A DNA stretch of 64,000 nt from Cyprinodon diabolis (lineage: Eukaryota > Chordata > Actinopteri > Cyprinodontiformes > Cyprinodontidae), in NCBI GenBank assembly GCA_030533445.1, contig CM060064.1, positions 7,547,879 through 7,611,878 on the forward strand, given 5' to 3'. The notes under the pieces were generated by a model. That model was not told the DNA's origin. It saw nothing but the letters and a program-made list of their open reading frames with translations, and made no database searches. Position 1 is the stretch's first letter, and every line of letters starts with the position of its first letter. Positions 33,023-47,000 of the stretch are shown one piece after another. The position numbers were made by a program, and so were the translations under genes.

Positions 33023-33329
33023 ATGGCGGAGCGGCGCTCCGGCGGAGACCACCGAGCGCTGACGGAGGCTGCGGCTCACCGGGGGGAACAGAATGACGCG
33101 ATGAATTCTGCCGAGGATCTGTCTCTGGAGGAGATACTGAGGCTCTACAGCCAGCCGGTGAATGAGGAGCAGGCATGGGCGGTGTGCTATCAGTGCTGCC
33201 GGAGCCTGGAGAAGGCGCACCGCGGCGAAGGCGGCTCCGCTGCCGCATCACCGCGGAGGATCTGCGGACCGGAGGATGTTAGGATACAGAGAGACGGATC
33301 GGTGAAGGTGGATCAGCGCAGCAGACAAG
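33023..33329 (+). CDS. spire1: spire1 coding exon 1
   Basis: Codes 102 residues plus one base. The first 30 or so residues are low-conservation. Then follows the KIND-domain start [20 protein letters not shown] and [17 protein letters not shown]. The exon ends CAAG|GTAAAA. The ATG sits in a good context (AGGATGG). Confidence 0.93.
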
Positions 33330-35012
33330 GTAAAATAGCTGAGCAGCTGGGATCCATTTAAAATGCAGGCTAGGCTCAGCTGCTCTGGCTGCTATCAGCA
33401 TAATAAAAACAAAATAAAGCCAGAAGCACTCCTAGTGTTTACTAATGAAGGTTTATTTATTGCTTATATGAGGAGCAGGTTGGACATGAGGGGGGCAGGC
33501 TGCAGGCAGGCCTACATGAAAAGCCTAAGTTTGTCTCAAATACATCCCATTTCAACATATTTTTTCTTTCTTTTTTTTTAAACACTTTCCTGTTTAGGTT
33601 CAATCTGATTTGAGGATAAATCAGACCCCATGGGTTAATGTTCCTCTGCTCCATCTGATATGTGACACACACACAAAGGAATGCCACCTCAGTCATCCTG
33701 GGGCTTTCACTGATTTCCCTCAGACTCCTCCATCCTCTCCTCCATCCACTCCTCCATCTTCCATCCTTTCCACGTGTTTGCCCAAGTTTTTCCCCCCCAA
33801 GAGCCTCAAAGCTAGTTTTTCCTATTACATCAGATAACCATGATTCTATCTGGTCTGAAGAAGCGATTAAGAGCTGAAATATGGGCAGTGATCTAATTGA
33901 GGAGGGACTGACACGGAGTGATGCTCCCCCAGTGATCCTTAAAGGGGCTTATCAGCTGTGGCTTCATTAAAGTCGTAGGGAAATCATATTTAAATGCAAA
34001 ATCATTCTGGCTTCAACATGTATATAAATGTACTCTTTATCAGATCATATTGCCCCACATATTTAGAAAATTTCTGTAAAAAAAAAAAAAATCCTGTTTT
34101 AAAATCAGTGTTTTTTTTATTAGCTTATGTAGGTCAGTCAGTTAAACATCAGCCTGAACACCTAAATTCGGCCAATCATATATCAACGGTCATCTGTCAA
34201 TCAAATTTTTTCAGTCATAGCAACTTGATTCATATGTTGCAGCTAATATACACAACGGTTGGAATAAGAATCATTTCCTTTCCCATTGAGTTCCGTCCCA
34301 GTGTTCACGGGGATGGACGTCTGTGTCTTCAGCAGGCGTAGAGCTAACAGAACTGGCAGCGTTGCGAGGCAAGGGCTCAAACATGTACGGCTGGAAGCCT
34401 TCTACACCAAACCAAGCTTCTGACGCCCTGGCGTCCTCTTCCACAACATCTTCGTCCCCGCTTTCCTCCTCTAAATAAAAAATGTAGGAGGAGACTCATC
34501 CACGACCTCCAACACTACACTCTCCTCCTCTTGCATGTTTCCGCTGCCCATAGTGTTCATTGACAGTGTCGTTTCTAAGCCACCAATTTAGTGCTACTTG
34601 GTCCCAATGGAATTTCCCATTGGGAACCTGCTAGCATTAAGTTGCTAACTGGTTAGCAAGATGCTTCCAATGAACCGGCCTCAACTAAACTGCTTGCGAA
34701 CCTTCCACCACAACAATCCCGCCCCCTTGATAAAGGACCAATCACATTCACTTTATTCACTCGTGTAAAGTCGTGCAACACCTTAACTACCTTTTTTTTC
34801 CTTTTTTTTTTTACATTTTAAGGTAAAAATATTGTCAAATAAATAAAACCAGTGCTGCATTCCCACATTGGCGGTTCTAGACAGAGGCCAACGGGGGCTG
34901 GTGCCCCTGTAGATCATGTTCTGGCCCCTTTTATGGCCCCTGTACTGAAGTCATAATACAGTTTGTGGAATCATTGGCGCTTTAGTTTATATATTTCAGT
35001 GATTTATTATTT

Positions 35013-35086
<74 letters not shown>

Positions 35087-38000
35087 ATTATTCTTGTTCT
35101 TGTCTGTTTATGGACCATAATTGTGTCTAAATAAAGAGATTGATTGATAATGATAATATGCGCTGGAACAGATAAGAAACAATAATGTGATAGCATGCGT
35201 GGTATTGAGGTAGAATCCCATTTTTCATCTACTAAATGTTTTTCTTTCAAAACAAATTTAAAAAATGCTCTAATTTTTATAGCTGAATTGATCAGTTTAA
35301 AAAAAATCTATTTTAACTTAAATTAAGTTAAAAATATGTAAAATTTCTAAATTATGAATGTATATTGACCTAATAAAAGTATAATTGTAATTAAACCTAA
35401 TTGAATAGAAATTTGACTTCATGCAGCTATCTTACTTCATATGAATCCCTTGCCCTGTTTTTTTATTTTATGCTTTTCTGTGGCCCCATGAAAACACGCT
35501 GCCCCCCTCCTGGCCCCCTGGTATATTTAGTCTAGAACCGCCACTGCAGTCCTTAAATGTAAGTTCATGCATTCTGATGTAATCATTTTAATGAAACTAG
35601 AAATGAAATCACGCGTTTCTATTATGTGTTGGGCGCATCTTTGACAGACCAAACATTCTTTTAATTTACTGAACTAATCTATGACATTTTTAGCTTTAGT
35701 TACCTGTGTTGATAGTTTGCAGACCAGGCTGGAGGCTAAGTGAATGCCTATCAGTCTAATGGCTCCCAAAAGCCCAGGAGAGGTGCTTTCAACCTATTTA
35801 TGCACTCTATGCACTGTTACCTTTAACTGGATGCATCTCATGTCCTGTGTAAGCGACTTGTTGGAGCGAATCTGAAAGGCCCAGCTGTGATGGTGATGGT
35901 GATGCTAGTGTTGGCCTCTATGTCTATATGGGTAGAATGAATGGTCTATTTTTAGATTCAAGGAAGGAACCACTGAGGAGGGGAGGTCAATCTTTTATTT
36001 CTTTGTTACGTAATAAAGTCAAACGAACAGGTGGCTTTTCTATTTAGTTGTTTTTGAGCCTTCTGACTCCTCAGTTTAACAGTTTAAGACATGAGAACGT
36101 TTGCATCCTTCCAGATTTATTCTGTTTTTTAAAATCTTTTTTGTCATCTTTGAACGTTTCTGATCATGAACTGCATGCTGATATCAGCAGAATAAGCAGA
36201 TCCAGAAACGAATATTTGAATTGTTGATGGGAAATAAAAGCACCGTGGTTTTTATAATCAAGTAATTCCCATCTAAACCCACTGATGATCCACTCTTCTT
36301 TGCACGATTGTTTAATTCAGAAAGACTGGAGAGTTTGAAATGCCACTAGCGCGTACTTTGACTAGGCCACTGAATAAAACGTTATTTTGGAGTCATTCAT
36401 AAGTTCACTTGTCGGCAGGGGTGAAAGTGGCTCATATTGTTTTCTTACAAACTCCATGCATTCTAAAAGATCTGATTTTGCTGGGAGACAGACCAATGTA
36501 ACCTAGATATAAAAGCTAAAATATACTTTTGTTTTTTAGACTTTGAGCTCTTAGCTTCCACATTTTATTTTAATGTTTTTTCCTGAATAAATAAAAAACA
36601 AATATTATGGGCTGATTATTATTTGATAAATAATTTAAAATGAAAATGCACATTCTTTAGATTTTTTGAATCATTCCAGTATTTTTAATCAATTTTTGAA
36701 GTATTTAGCATTTTCACCATTTATTTAGTCCCCGTCAGTAAATGGAAAAACCTTTTTTGGCAATAAACCTACCAGGGATTGTAATATAATAATGTAATAT
36801 AATAGTTTTCTCCTTTTGGTCCATTAATGCTCAGAATAATATAGAATATAGAATAATAAGAGTTAAATATTGATGAAATACATGAAAATCCCTTATTTGT
36901 TATCATGTGTTTTTAAGGTATATTGGTCAGTAAAGTCTCACCATCTCCTGAGTGCTTGTTCTAATGGCCTCTTATTGATGATGTGAAGTAGTGCTGTGCT
37001 TTTCTTTCTCTATGCAGGAGCTTGGCTAATCAGAGTCAGCCATGTAAATAATTAGAAAAAAATCAATACAGAGAAAGCTCTTATTTGCTAAACTGAACTT
37101 ATATATCCAAAACGATCTTTTGTAAACCCGAATGTTTACCCAGTTTCTCTAAATTCCTGTGGAAATGCATTTCCCTTCTGACAGATTTATTGTGTTTATG
37201 GCATTTTTCCTCCCCCTTATATATTTCAGATTAGCACTATGCTTAAAACAAAACAATACATACTTTCCTCATCTTTGTTAAGTGTTTGTGCCATTTTTGG
37301 GTCTTTGAGGAAAATTCCAACATTAGGGAGTTTTTGGGTCATCTCAGAGCATCTGAGTGGGATTCAAGTCTTTACTTTGACTAGACCATTAATAAAGCCA
37401 GTATTTTTTCTTATTTTCTTTTTCTTTTGCACCTTTTTAAAATGATGATATGGAAGTGTTAAAGTTCCTCAGGTTACTGTCTTAGTAGATGTCCCTTGTG
37501 CTCTTGAGCTTAGCATCCCCAACCGCAGCACTATCACAAAGACTTTCAGTACTTTAAGCTGAAATGCTATCAGACATAAGAGGATGCACATCTTCCACAC
37601 ATTTTGTCGCATCATTCTTATTCCTTTTAGCTTTTTTTCCCCCTTGACTTAAATTTTGTCAATTCTTTTCCCTTTTTCTACCATTGAGTTGAAAACATTG
37701 CCTTTAACTATAGTCTGTGAGATCTGCAGTGCTGTAGATGTTTTTAGGGGTAGAGTCCTCCTGGATGAGTTATCATTGCCCTCTTGAAGGAGGCTTGGTT
37801 GATGGGTTATACTTACAAAGATTCATTGTTTCTCTTTTTTAAATTTTATTTATTAAATGATTTTTTCCTTGTTGTTGACTGGAATCCATGCTGGATTCAG
37901 AGCGAATTTATTTTGAGAAATCATCTGGGATGCTTGTGCACTTTGAAGTCAGATGTGTGTCAAGAGCATTTTGACGCCCTTAACGCATGTGGAGCAACGG

Positions 38001-41000
38001 ACTTCTTGGCAGCTGGAAGTCAATAAAAGCATTTTTCTGGGTGGTAAAAACTGCAAGGACATGTGGGTATTGATAGAATGTTTTGCTTCAGTACAGCATC
38101 AAAATATTTTACTGGAGTCACCTCTCCCTTTTCTTTGTATGGAAGCCCATTTCCGCCACTCTGTAAAAAAAGAAAAAAAATTATCTCATTGTAATGAGAT
38201 AGTATCTCATTATATTGAGTTACTATCTCATTATAATGAGATAATTTTTTTTAATTTTTTTTTTTACAGAGTGGCGGAACCGGGCTTCCATATTCTCTGT
38301 TCATACATGTAGTAGAGTGTTACACCTTTAAAATTTCCATTTTTGTTTAATTTTTTGAGTTTGCTACACAGATGGCTTGGATGCAGCATCTCCCTGCCAG
38401 ATCCCAGATCAGCTTTTATAATTTGTAGAAGTGTCATATTAGACAGCAAAAGTTTAGATTTTCAAATCTAAGAGTCTGAAACATGTCAAAGCTTGGAAGC
38501 TGAAAAACACGCTGCACCCGATGCTTGCAATGCTCCACAGGACTTCTCAATGCCCCGTGATACTTATGCCGGGTCGTAACCGCGATTTTTGAAATACCAA
38601 GGTCAAATATTGCGATAAATCTTACTTGACAAAAAAAACATCCTAATATGGTGAGTTCGTGAATAAAGAGAGTTAAATCTTTATTACATCATTTTGTCCC
38701 GTGTGCATCATTAGCTTTGAAATAGCGGAAGCACAAATCTTTATTCTTCATAATGCAACATGAGCAACACAACTAGGCTACCTCAAGAAAAATATAGTAC
38801 TATTTTATTCTATTATTTTGCCCAGTGTGGATCAATAGTTTTAAGTAGGATCTGACTTTAAAATGAAATCCTAGTGACAGTTGCTTGAAATGCTTGCTGA
38901 GGACAATGAGCATCCTATTCCTAGCCATGCTTTGAATGATATATTTACTGGCGAAATGAACTCCCTTCCTTCTCTCTTTCTTTTCCCCTGACCTGTTGGC
39001 TTTCCAAAGCTGAGTTTAGTTTATTTCAGTGTAGATTTCTTCATCTTGCCTCCATTTCCAGATTCCATCACTAAAAATTGGTGGCCGATTCTATCTCGTG
39101 GTGTTCAGAGCGTGGGCGGCTGACTTTTTCGAAGGAACTGCGTAATATGATAGAATGCAATGTCGAATGCAGTTTCGGCTCAGTTTTAAAATAATGTGAT
39201 TTTATTAGGCGATTTTGGAGTTTTCATCATATAGTTTGACATTTCTCTGAAAAAAATAAAATAATGATAATAATAAAAAAAATAACGTGAAAAAACTGAA
39301 GACATGACCTCTGTGTTCTTAATTGTGGTTACAGAGCTAATCGCATTCACCACTGTTCAGATTAACCAGCTGCTACTGATGGTCAAAAATGCTGTAGTGA
39401 GTCTTTTTTTTTTTTTTCCCATCTGTTTTAATGCTTCCGTAGATAGAGGAATGAGATCTTCCTGTTCTGATTTGTGCCTGGTTGTGGCATTTTCCCTTGT
39501 ATTTTTTTTGTTTTAATACTTTTTATCTTTTACCAAACAGTTAAGAAACTGGAACCTCCTAAGGCCTTTCCTGTAATTTTTCGTTTGTAAATCTGCTTCC
39601 GCATTTTCCAACCCTAAAACAGAAAATTCTTCATCTTCACCTTACAGCAGTTTGACCTGTGAATCTGCTGATTCAATCCTGACGATTTCCCTGACGACAT
39701 GGTGATGCATTACTGCCGGTTATCATATAAAGAAGCCATTTGTTCTGCAGAACATCCATCAGCTGCTGGTTTGGTCATGAAGTGAAAGGCGGGACGGATG
39801 TAGCCTGGAGAAGTTTGTCGAGTGGCTCTCCTTTTCAAGGAGGGACATTCATGCTACAAAAGGTTCTTGGTAGGAGTTTTGTCATCATGGATCACATGCA
39901 TGATCTGGTTAATACAACGAGAACAGCGCTGAGGTTTCATTGAAGGAGTTATACACGGAAAATGCAACATTAGAAAGAAGGTACAAATCAAGGGTGTAAC
40001 TTTGTGATGAAAGTTGGTGGGGGCCCTAAGGGGTGGGGGTTGATGGACCTACAGTTACTCGACCCGAACACTTTCATTAGGTTTTTGTATTTTCCAAAAA
40101 TGAGCTCAAACATATATTTATTGAATACTTTCCTATTGTTGAGAACACAACTATAAAACACTGATATTTATAGCAAGTTAGTGATGCCTTTTAGTGCATT
40201 ATATATATCTAGGGCCCAAAAATATTAATGTATGAAAAAAAACAACTAATAACAGCCGATTCCGATGCCAGAATGGATATACAATCCATTCCAAGAAGTG
40301 CGATTTCAATTCCATCCATCCATCCAGAAAATATGGATATACTGCATTTTGAATATAGCATAGCATATTTTTTTTTTTGTAAAGTTTCTGCTGATCTTGG
40401 AGATATATTTTATTGCATGTTGCAGATCCCAGTAAATCAGTTTCACTTTTAAATCTGCAGCTCTCCCTACTTCTCTCTATTTTCTGCTTAAAAAGATTTA
40501 TGAACCTCTTTACTAATATAATGATGCCAGAAAGAAAATTTCAAGTTTGATTCCTGCCCTGGGTCTCTCTGCATGGAGTTTGCATGTTCTCCCTGTGCAT
40601 GCGTGGGTTCTCTCCGGGTACTCAGACTTCCTCCCACATTCCAAAAACATGACTGTTAGGTTAACTGGCTTCTCTAAATTCTCCTTAGTTGTGAGTGTGT
40701 GCCTAAATGGTTGTTTGTCTCCGTGTTGCCCTGAGATGGACTGTTGACCTGTCCAGGGTGTACCTCGCCTCTCGCTCGTTGACAGCTGGAAATAGGCACC
40801 AGCAGCCCTCGCTACCCCACTTGGGATAAAGTGTGACGGAAAATGGAAGGATAATAATGGTGTTATCAAATAGACTATAATTTTAGGTTTAATATATTAT
40901 GGATTCTGCTCACCTAACCCATCCTTGGGAAGCAATGTGCTGACATTGTGTTGCGCCAGGGGAGCAGTGTGGGGTTAAGGGTCTTTTGTTTAGGGACCCA

Positions 41001-44000
41001 GAGTGGATGCTGTGGGGATCGAACTGGGTAGTTGCAAACCTTTTAGGAGCACAAGCGCACTGCTCCGACCCACTAGGCCAACACTCCCTGCTAGGGGTGC
41101 AGAAGTCAACATACTTTGACAAACACATTGAACAGTACAGAATTTTTAATACTTAAGAAATTCAGCAACAATTTTTCTGATGCTTCTATATAGTTTAGTC
41201 TGGATATGTTTAATATGCTATATCTGTTTTAATTGTGATCTCGCTGTGTCCATAAAATGATCTTGGTGGTTGAATTGTAGGGAATCTAAGCTTTCCAATG
41301 ATGTCTAACATGTCTATAGTGGAAAAAATGTTACCGGTGGAATTTTATGCATGTAAGAGAGGTGAAACGGCACTAGTGGCTCGTTTTTTCGACAGTAGGT
41401 TGACAGGAAAGGGTTTATGAGAGGGGGGGAGACATGCAGCAAAAGACCACAGGCGAAGTCGAACCTGGGTCGAGGACAAAGGCCTCCGTACATGGGTCGT
41501 GCGTACTAACCACTGCGCCACCTGCACGCTCTCTGATCTAACTTTATCACAACAAAGTGAGGGTTTAAAAATGACTAAAGAATACACGTGAAAAACTAAA
41601 TAAACTTGGGAAATATTTTTTTTGCTTTACCATTAATGGAAGTTATCTGAAAATTGTCTTTTTAGGAAATTTAATGGCTATGATTTGCAATTTTACAAGA
41701 CTTAACTTATTTAGAAAAAGAGCTTATCCAAGTAGCCTCAGATTGAGTGAAACATCGTCTTGTTTTATCAGTTTAGAAACTGACTGATGTGACAGATAAA
41801 TCTCTGCTAAGAGTTTTGTAATAGAAAAACAAACATTTCAGATAGTTTGCGAGGTTATGTAATAAATATTTTTAAGGAATTTGTTCTTTTTTCTTTATTC
41901 ATTCTATTACCTATACAGTAGTAGGGGTGCATCAATTTATCGACGGGCCGATCGATTGGCCTCGATTTCCTGAATTTTGGGAGATCTGTGATCAGCTGAT
42001 ACTTGGATATGAAACTGATCCTTTCCACTCATCTAATCTACTTCTGTAAAGGTCTAAAGACCACATACAGTCAATGCCTAAAACTTTAATTTATATTTGA
42101 GAATAGTTATTGAAAATGATTAATGTTTCTTCAGTAGGATAAGATAAAAATATCATGTATCTTGTGATCTTATAAAAACTGACAGTGTCAGTTATAAAAA
42201 TAAATCTGTATCGGTCAAAAAAGGTAGTATCATTAAAACACACATTACCATTTACAAGAGAGTCCTGTTAGCACATAGCTAAAAACTCGTACAGAAGCAC
42301 AACTCCAGAACAAAATATACTGCAAGAAAAACGTATATGTTATTTATATTGTTCATTAGAACTAAATTACTTAATTTTACCATTTGCACCAAGCAGGAAA
42401 CAACCAGCAGATCCCATACTTGTGCTTTGTTTATGTCTAGTATTTACCAATAGCATGCTTAGTGAGAGGGATTGCCTTCAAGTCAATGAGTTGATGTAAT
42501 CAACTGGTTTTCCTTAGATAGAAAACTTTGAATCAATTTGAGTGGATGATCTGGTTGAACTGTAAAGTGCCTTGAGATGACATGTGTCGTGAATTGGCGC
42601 TATATAAATAAACTGAATTGAATTGAATGAATTGAATTGAATGAATATTTACCAATATCCAGTCAGATATATTTAATTGGAGAAAAAAAAAACATTTTAT
42701 TTTTTCATAATTTAAAATTTCCAGGTGTTACACTTTCATATTTTTTTCCAATTTTATTTTTTCAAACATTTCTTTACAGATTTTCCCCAAATATTCATTG
42801 TAAGATTAAACTTTACAAATTTACATTCTTTTTCAAACTTCGTTTTACAGATCATATTCTCTTCACTTCAAGCCCATTAACAGAGGGGTCAAGTAACAAA
42901 GTACAAATACTCTGTTACTTTACTTAACTACACTTTTTAGGTATCTATACTTTACTCCATTAGTTATTTTTCTTCCTACTTCTGACTTCTACTCATTACA
43001 TTTTTACATAAGTATCTGTACTTTCTATTCCTTACGTTTTTAAAACAAATGTTACTCGTTACTCTTGGCTTCGGTTTATTGTTTATAAATATATATTTCC
43101 CGTCATGTGCTCCATCCAATGCAGATCATTGGCTCCATCCACATATAGTGAAAACGAGTGTAATTGGATGAGTCATATAACGCAAACACTCATTGGTTAG
43201 CTAAAGGAAATCATCAGAAGAAAGCAGGTGTTCTTCAAACTGTAAACGTGAATTGTCTATGCCATGCTACAATGTCAGATTCAGAAAAAGATGTTGAAAT
43301 GTCTGAAAGGTCGGACACAGGCGGGAGCGAATCGGGAGACGGAGACCAACAAGACCTCCCTCATCCTTGGCCCTATGTCAAATAATTTTCATAAATAGTC
43401 GAAAAATTGAGCTTTCAATTCATATAGTGGCATCTGGCTGTTTTTTTTAAAGGTTACTTTATACTTATATACTTTTAAGTAGTTTTTGGAGCACATACTT
43501 TTTCACTTTTACTTGAGTAAAGAGATCAAGTTGATACTTTTAGCAGAGTGTTTTTAAACTGCAGTATCTATACTTCTACTTAAGTAACAAATGTGTGTAC
43601 TTTAGACACCGCTGACCATTAACATGCCCATTGGTCAATACGATGTTGTTGCTAGCGTCCATGCAGCAATGCGTGCGCTTTACATGATCCCAATGCATGG
43701 CTTCCAAATGCACTGATGAATGGGTCAAAGCATGCATGTCGGCCAATAGGATATAAGAAAAAATGTTAATATCGGCCAAAAATATCGGTCGACCAATTTA
43801 TCTGTCTGTCTGTACTGTACATCACTTTTCAAGTAAACAGCTCACTTAATATATCATGTAACCAGATTATCTAGACTAGGGCTTAGACAAATAATCTGAT
43901 TAATCGCCAAGAATCAAATAACAAATTTAGCAGCTGAGTACTTGCTAAGTGTAGTATACAGATGCTGAGACATGCAAATTGCTGAGAAAACTATCAAGTC

Positions 44001-47000
44001 AGAGCAAAAATATCAACCAAAAACTGTAAAAAATCTGTTTATATTTTGCATTTTGATGAAAAAACGTCCTTGTTTGTGAAAACCAGAACTCCTCAGATGG
44101 TGCAGTATAAGCTTCACCTGATTCAAATTCAGTAAAAGATCTACTATAATGCACCATCTGTTATCTTATTAATCGATTAGCATAATTAGGGTTTGTTCCT
44201 GAGCCTTACATGTATACCTAAATCATTGTTGGTATTAGCTGCTAACATTTGATGCAAACACATTGAATGCTTTGACACTGTTGTAGCTTAGCGTAGATTA
44301 ATAATTTATAGTAATCGTCCGATATTGGCTTTGTTGCCACAAGAACCCAGCTTACACTTCTATCTTGTTTCCTTGCAGGTAAACTCAGCCCCTGCACAAC
44401 AACTGAGGTGAGTAACTTCACTGTTGTACTGCTGTATTTACTCCACAATTAACACACTGATAAATAGAAAAGAAAGCTTTGATTTCAATATGTGATAAAT
44501 GTCTGTAATTCTGCTTCTAAAATCTTTTTTTCTCAAATAATTTGATTTATATTCCTGAACTTTAACAACTGCGGGTTGAAGGAAGGAAATCTTTTTTGCT
44601 AAATGACAACATTTTGACTGTTGAGAGTTTTATTTTATATATATAAGTTTGTCTCAACCACTAATGGCAGGATTTCCATTACAAATACACCACTGAGAAA
44701 ACTGTGTTTGAATGTTACAGTAAACCACAGAAATGGAGGCTGTGCTGAGAATACACTTTAGCCAGTATGAGTACATTAACAAATATCTCTGCAGTCCATG
44801 TTGTCGGCAGTAATATACATATATACAACACACACTGAAAAAATAATGCAACCGTTTTTGGCAAATACTAAATCATATAAATCATATTAAGTTACTTTAA
44901 CACAATTAACTAATTATGATTAAGTAAATGCCCAAAGCAGTTGCATAATTTTTTTCAGTGCATTATATTGTCAAAACTGAACAAGAGTGCTGCAGCTTTA
45001 ATAAGAAACATCAATTTTAAAAACTTAGCCCAGGAAAAATGTGGATGTAGAGTTTTGAGAATCCAGCTGTAAAATACAACCTCTCAGTTTGAGAAATACA
45101 CCCATGCCACTTTTAGAGGTTAAATAAAAATTAGTTAATCAGAAACAAAGGCTTTTGTCTACCAGCTCTCTAAGACATGCAGATTTCTGTACAATTTTTT
45201 AACTTTGGCTTAAAACATGGAACAGAAAGTAATAGATGTTTGGACTTCTGGGCTCTATCTATAAAACGAGTTTGTGATGGACTTTGGGACTGATCTTTAC
45301 AAGCGTGTTTGTACATGCAGAGCCGACCTTCAAAGACGACAAAGTGATTTACGCTTGCAATTCAGCAGACAGGGTAGATAAACCAAGTTTTGCCTTCATC
45401 AATATACAGATCAAATTCTAATAATCAAACATCTAATTTATTGGTAGAGGATATGCAATGTAAATATTCACCACGTGCCAAGTGATTTTCTAAATATAAA
45501 TCACAACTGAGGCCGCAGTTTTTGCGTTTATATTACTACTACAAAAATGTTTTGTGCAAACTGGCACAAAAAAAATCAGCTGTTGTTGCCACAATCGAAG
45601 CGTTGGTAAAATGACAGGATGGAGAGATATTCTTCGTGTATTTAAACATATTTGAGCCATCAAAAATAACAACAGTCTTATAATATTGAGGTGCAACAGG
45701 ACGGTAGACAAGCTTTATAAAATTAAATCAAAATGAAAGAAAAAGGACTGAACCTAAATAGTGTTGCAGGTTTATAAAATAAACATCAAATGAGCCTTCA
45801 AAGAGACATGGTATTACCTGAAAGTGCGTATCTCCTTCCAACAGGGATGTTTTTCTCCCTTAAATAAATAAAATATAACTACGGATGAAGTATAGTTACT
45901 TTTTATTTACATTTACCTTTGTTTGTAGCACTTTAAGACAGGTAATGCAGTGTATGGAAAAAATAAATGAACCTCATCTTTCTTTTATGTTCACTCCCAA
46001 ACTGCCCTGCCTGTGTTTTCTCCAACAATGTTTCCCGTTTTAAAGATAAAAATAAAAAAAGTTTGCTATTGTGACAATGGAATTCTTTTTGCCAACAAGA
46101 AATTAATTAGATTATGAAGATAATTTCTGTTTTCAAATTGCATTTTACAGATTAGATTCTCTTCACTTCTTGGGGTGGGCTTCCCTTTAGAGTGAGGACT
46201 AAAGAAGCTATTTTAATGGTCTGAATAGACATTAGCAACAACATTTAAGAGTGAGAGTTTGTATTGGGTTTAAAGTGACATAAATGTATATTGGAATAAA
46301 TTGCAATTCTTAAAAATTAGTCTGAAAAAGAAACATTGACTCTCAAAATCTTTTTTGATAGAAGACACTTTTCAAAGTTTCATTTATGGATTGCATTTCT
46401 TTTACAAATATCTATTTGTCAGGATTTGGTTATGGATTGTTGACCCAAAAGCAGAGGCAGGAAGGCAGAGGTGAATTTCTTTAGATTAAATAAAAGGGAA
46501 ACTGAGAAACAAAGGCAGATTATCCAAAAATCCAATATTGAAAACGAAGTCCAAACTAACATGAAACCAGGAGTCCAAAAATCCAAAAGAATCAAACATA
46601 AAAACTAGTCAAAACGAACCAGAAACCATAGAGACATCAGGGGAATCACTGTCACAACGAGGAAGACTCAGGAAGATGGAGTTGGAGGAAGTTTGACGAA
46701 GTTAGGCAGTGTTTGACGAGGACCCAGCAAAGGGGAACTGAAGAGAGAGGGCTTTTAAAGGAGACTGAGACAAAGAGGGGGCTAATCAGGAAACTGGGAG
46801 CAGGTGTGCACAGAACAAGAGAGGGAAAGAGCTAGGGAGGAAGGAAAACATAAGAGGGCAGCAGAGAGCAACAAATAGAAACCTGGAAGTGTCACGTCTT
46901 GGTGGAGGTTTGGAGGACCCAAATGCAGAGGCTGAGGTGAATACTTGTAGATTTAATAAATAAATTGGTTAACAAAGGCAGTCCAAAAATCCAACCAAAA

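Larger units (their letters stand above)
41926..43803. mobile_element. Possible larger element hosting a nested hAT-type copy
   Basis: TAGGGGTGCATCAATTTATCG at 41934 and AATATCGGTCGACCAATTTA near 43783 look like opposite ends of one inverted-repeat element. The family D repeat (42455-42640) and the hAT-type element (42881-43614) would then be insertions within it. The boundaries are approximate. Confidence 0.4.
33330..44378 (+). other. spire1: spire1 intron 1
   Basis: 11.0 kb non-coding. It holds the repeats listed separately: an inverted-repeat element with a (TA)n run, a palindromic MITE, SINEs, and hAT-type elements. The remainder, including 33840-34300, 35550-36330 and 38300-39980, shows no exon-like ORF. 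Confidence 0.85.

Noticed and set aside
32729..33251. Minus-strand ORFs of 163 and 142 codons over the spire1 start
   Set aside because: They are open because the region is GC-rich. The plus strand has the conserved KIND-domain exon, so these are shadows.
40547..40869. Two ORFs of 66 and 118 codons
   Set aside because: Both fall entirely within a copy of dispersed repeat family C and have no conserved protein motif.
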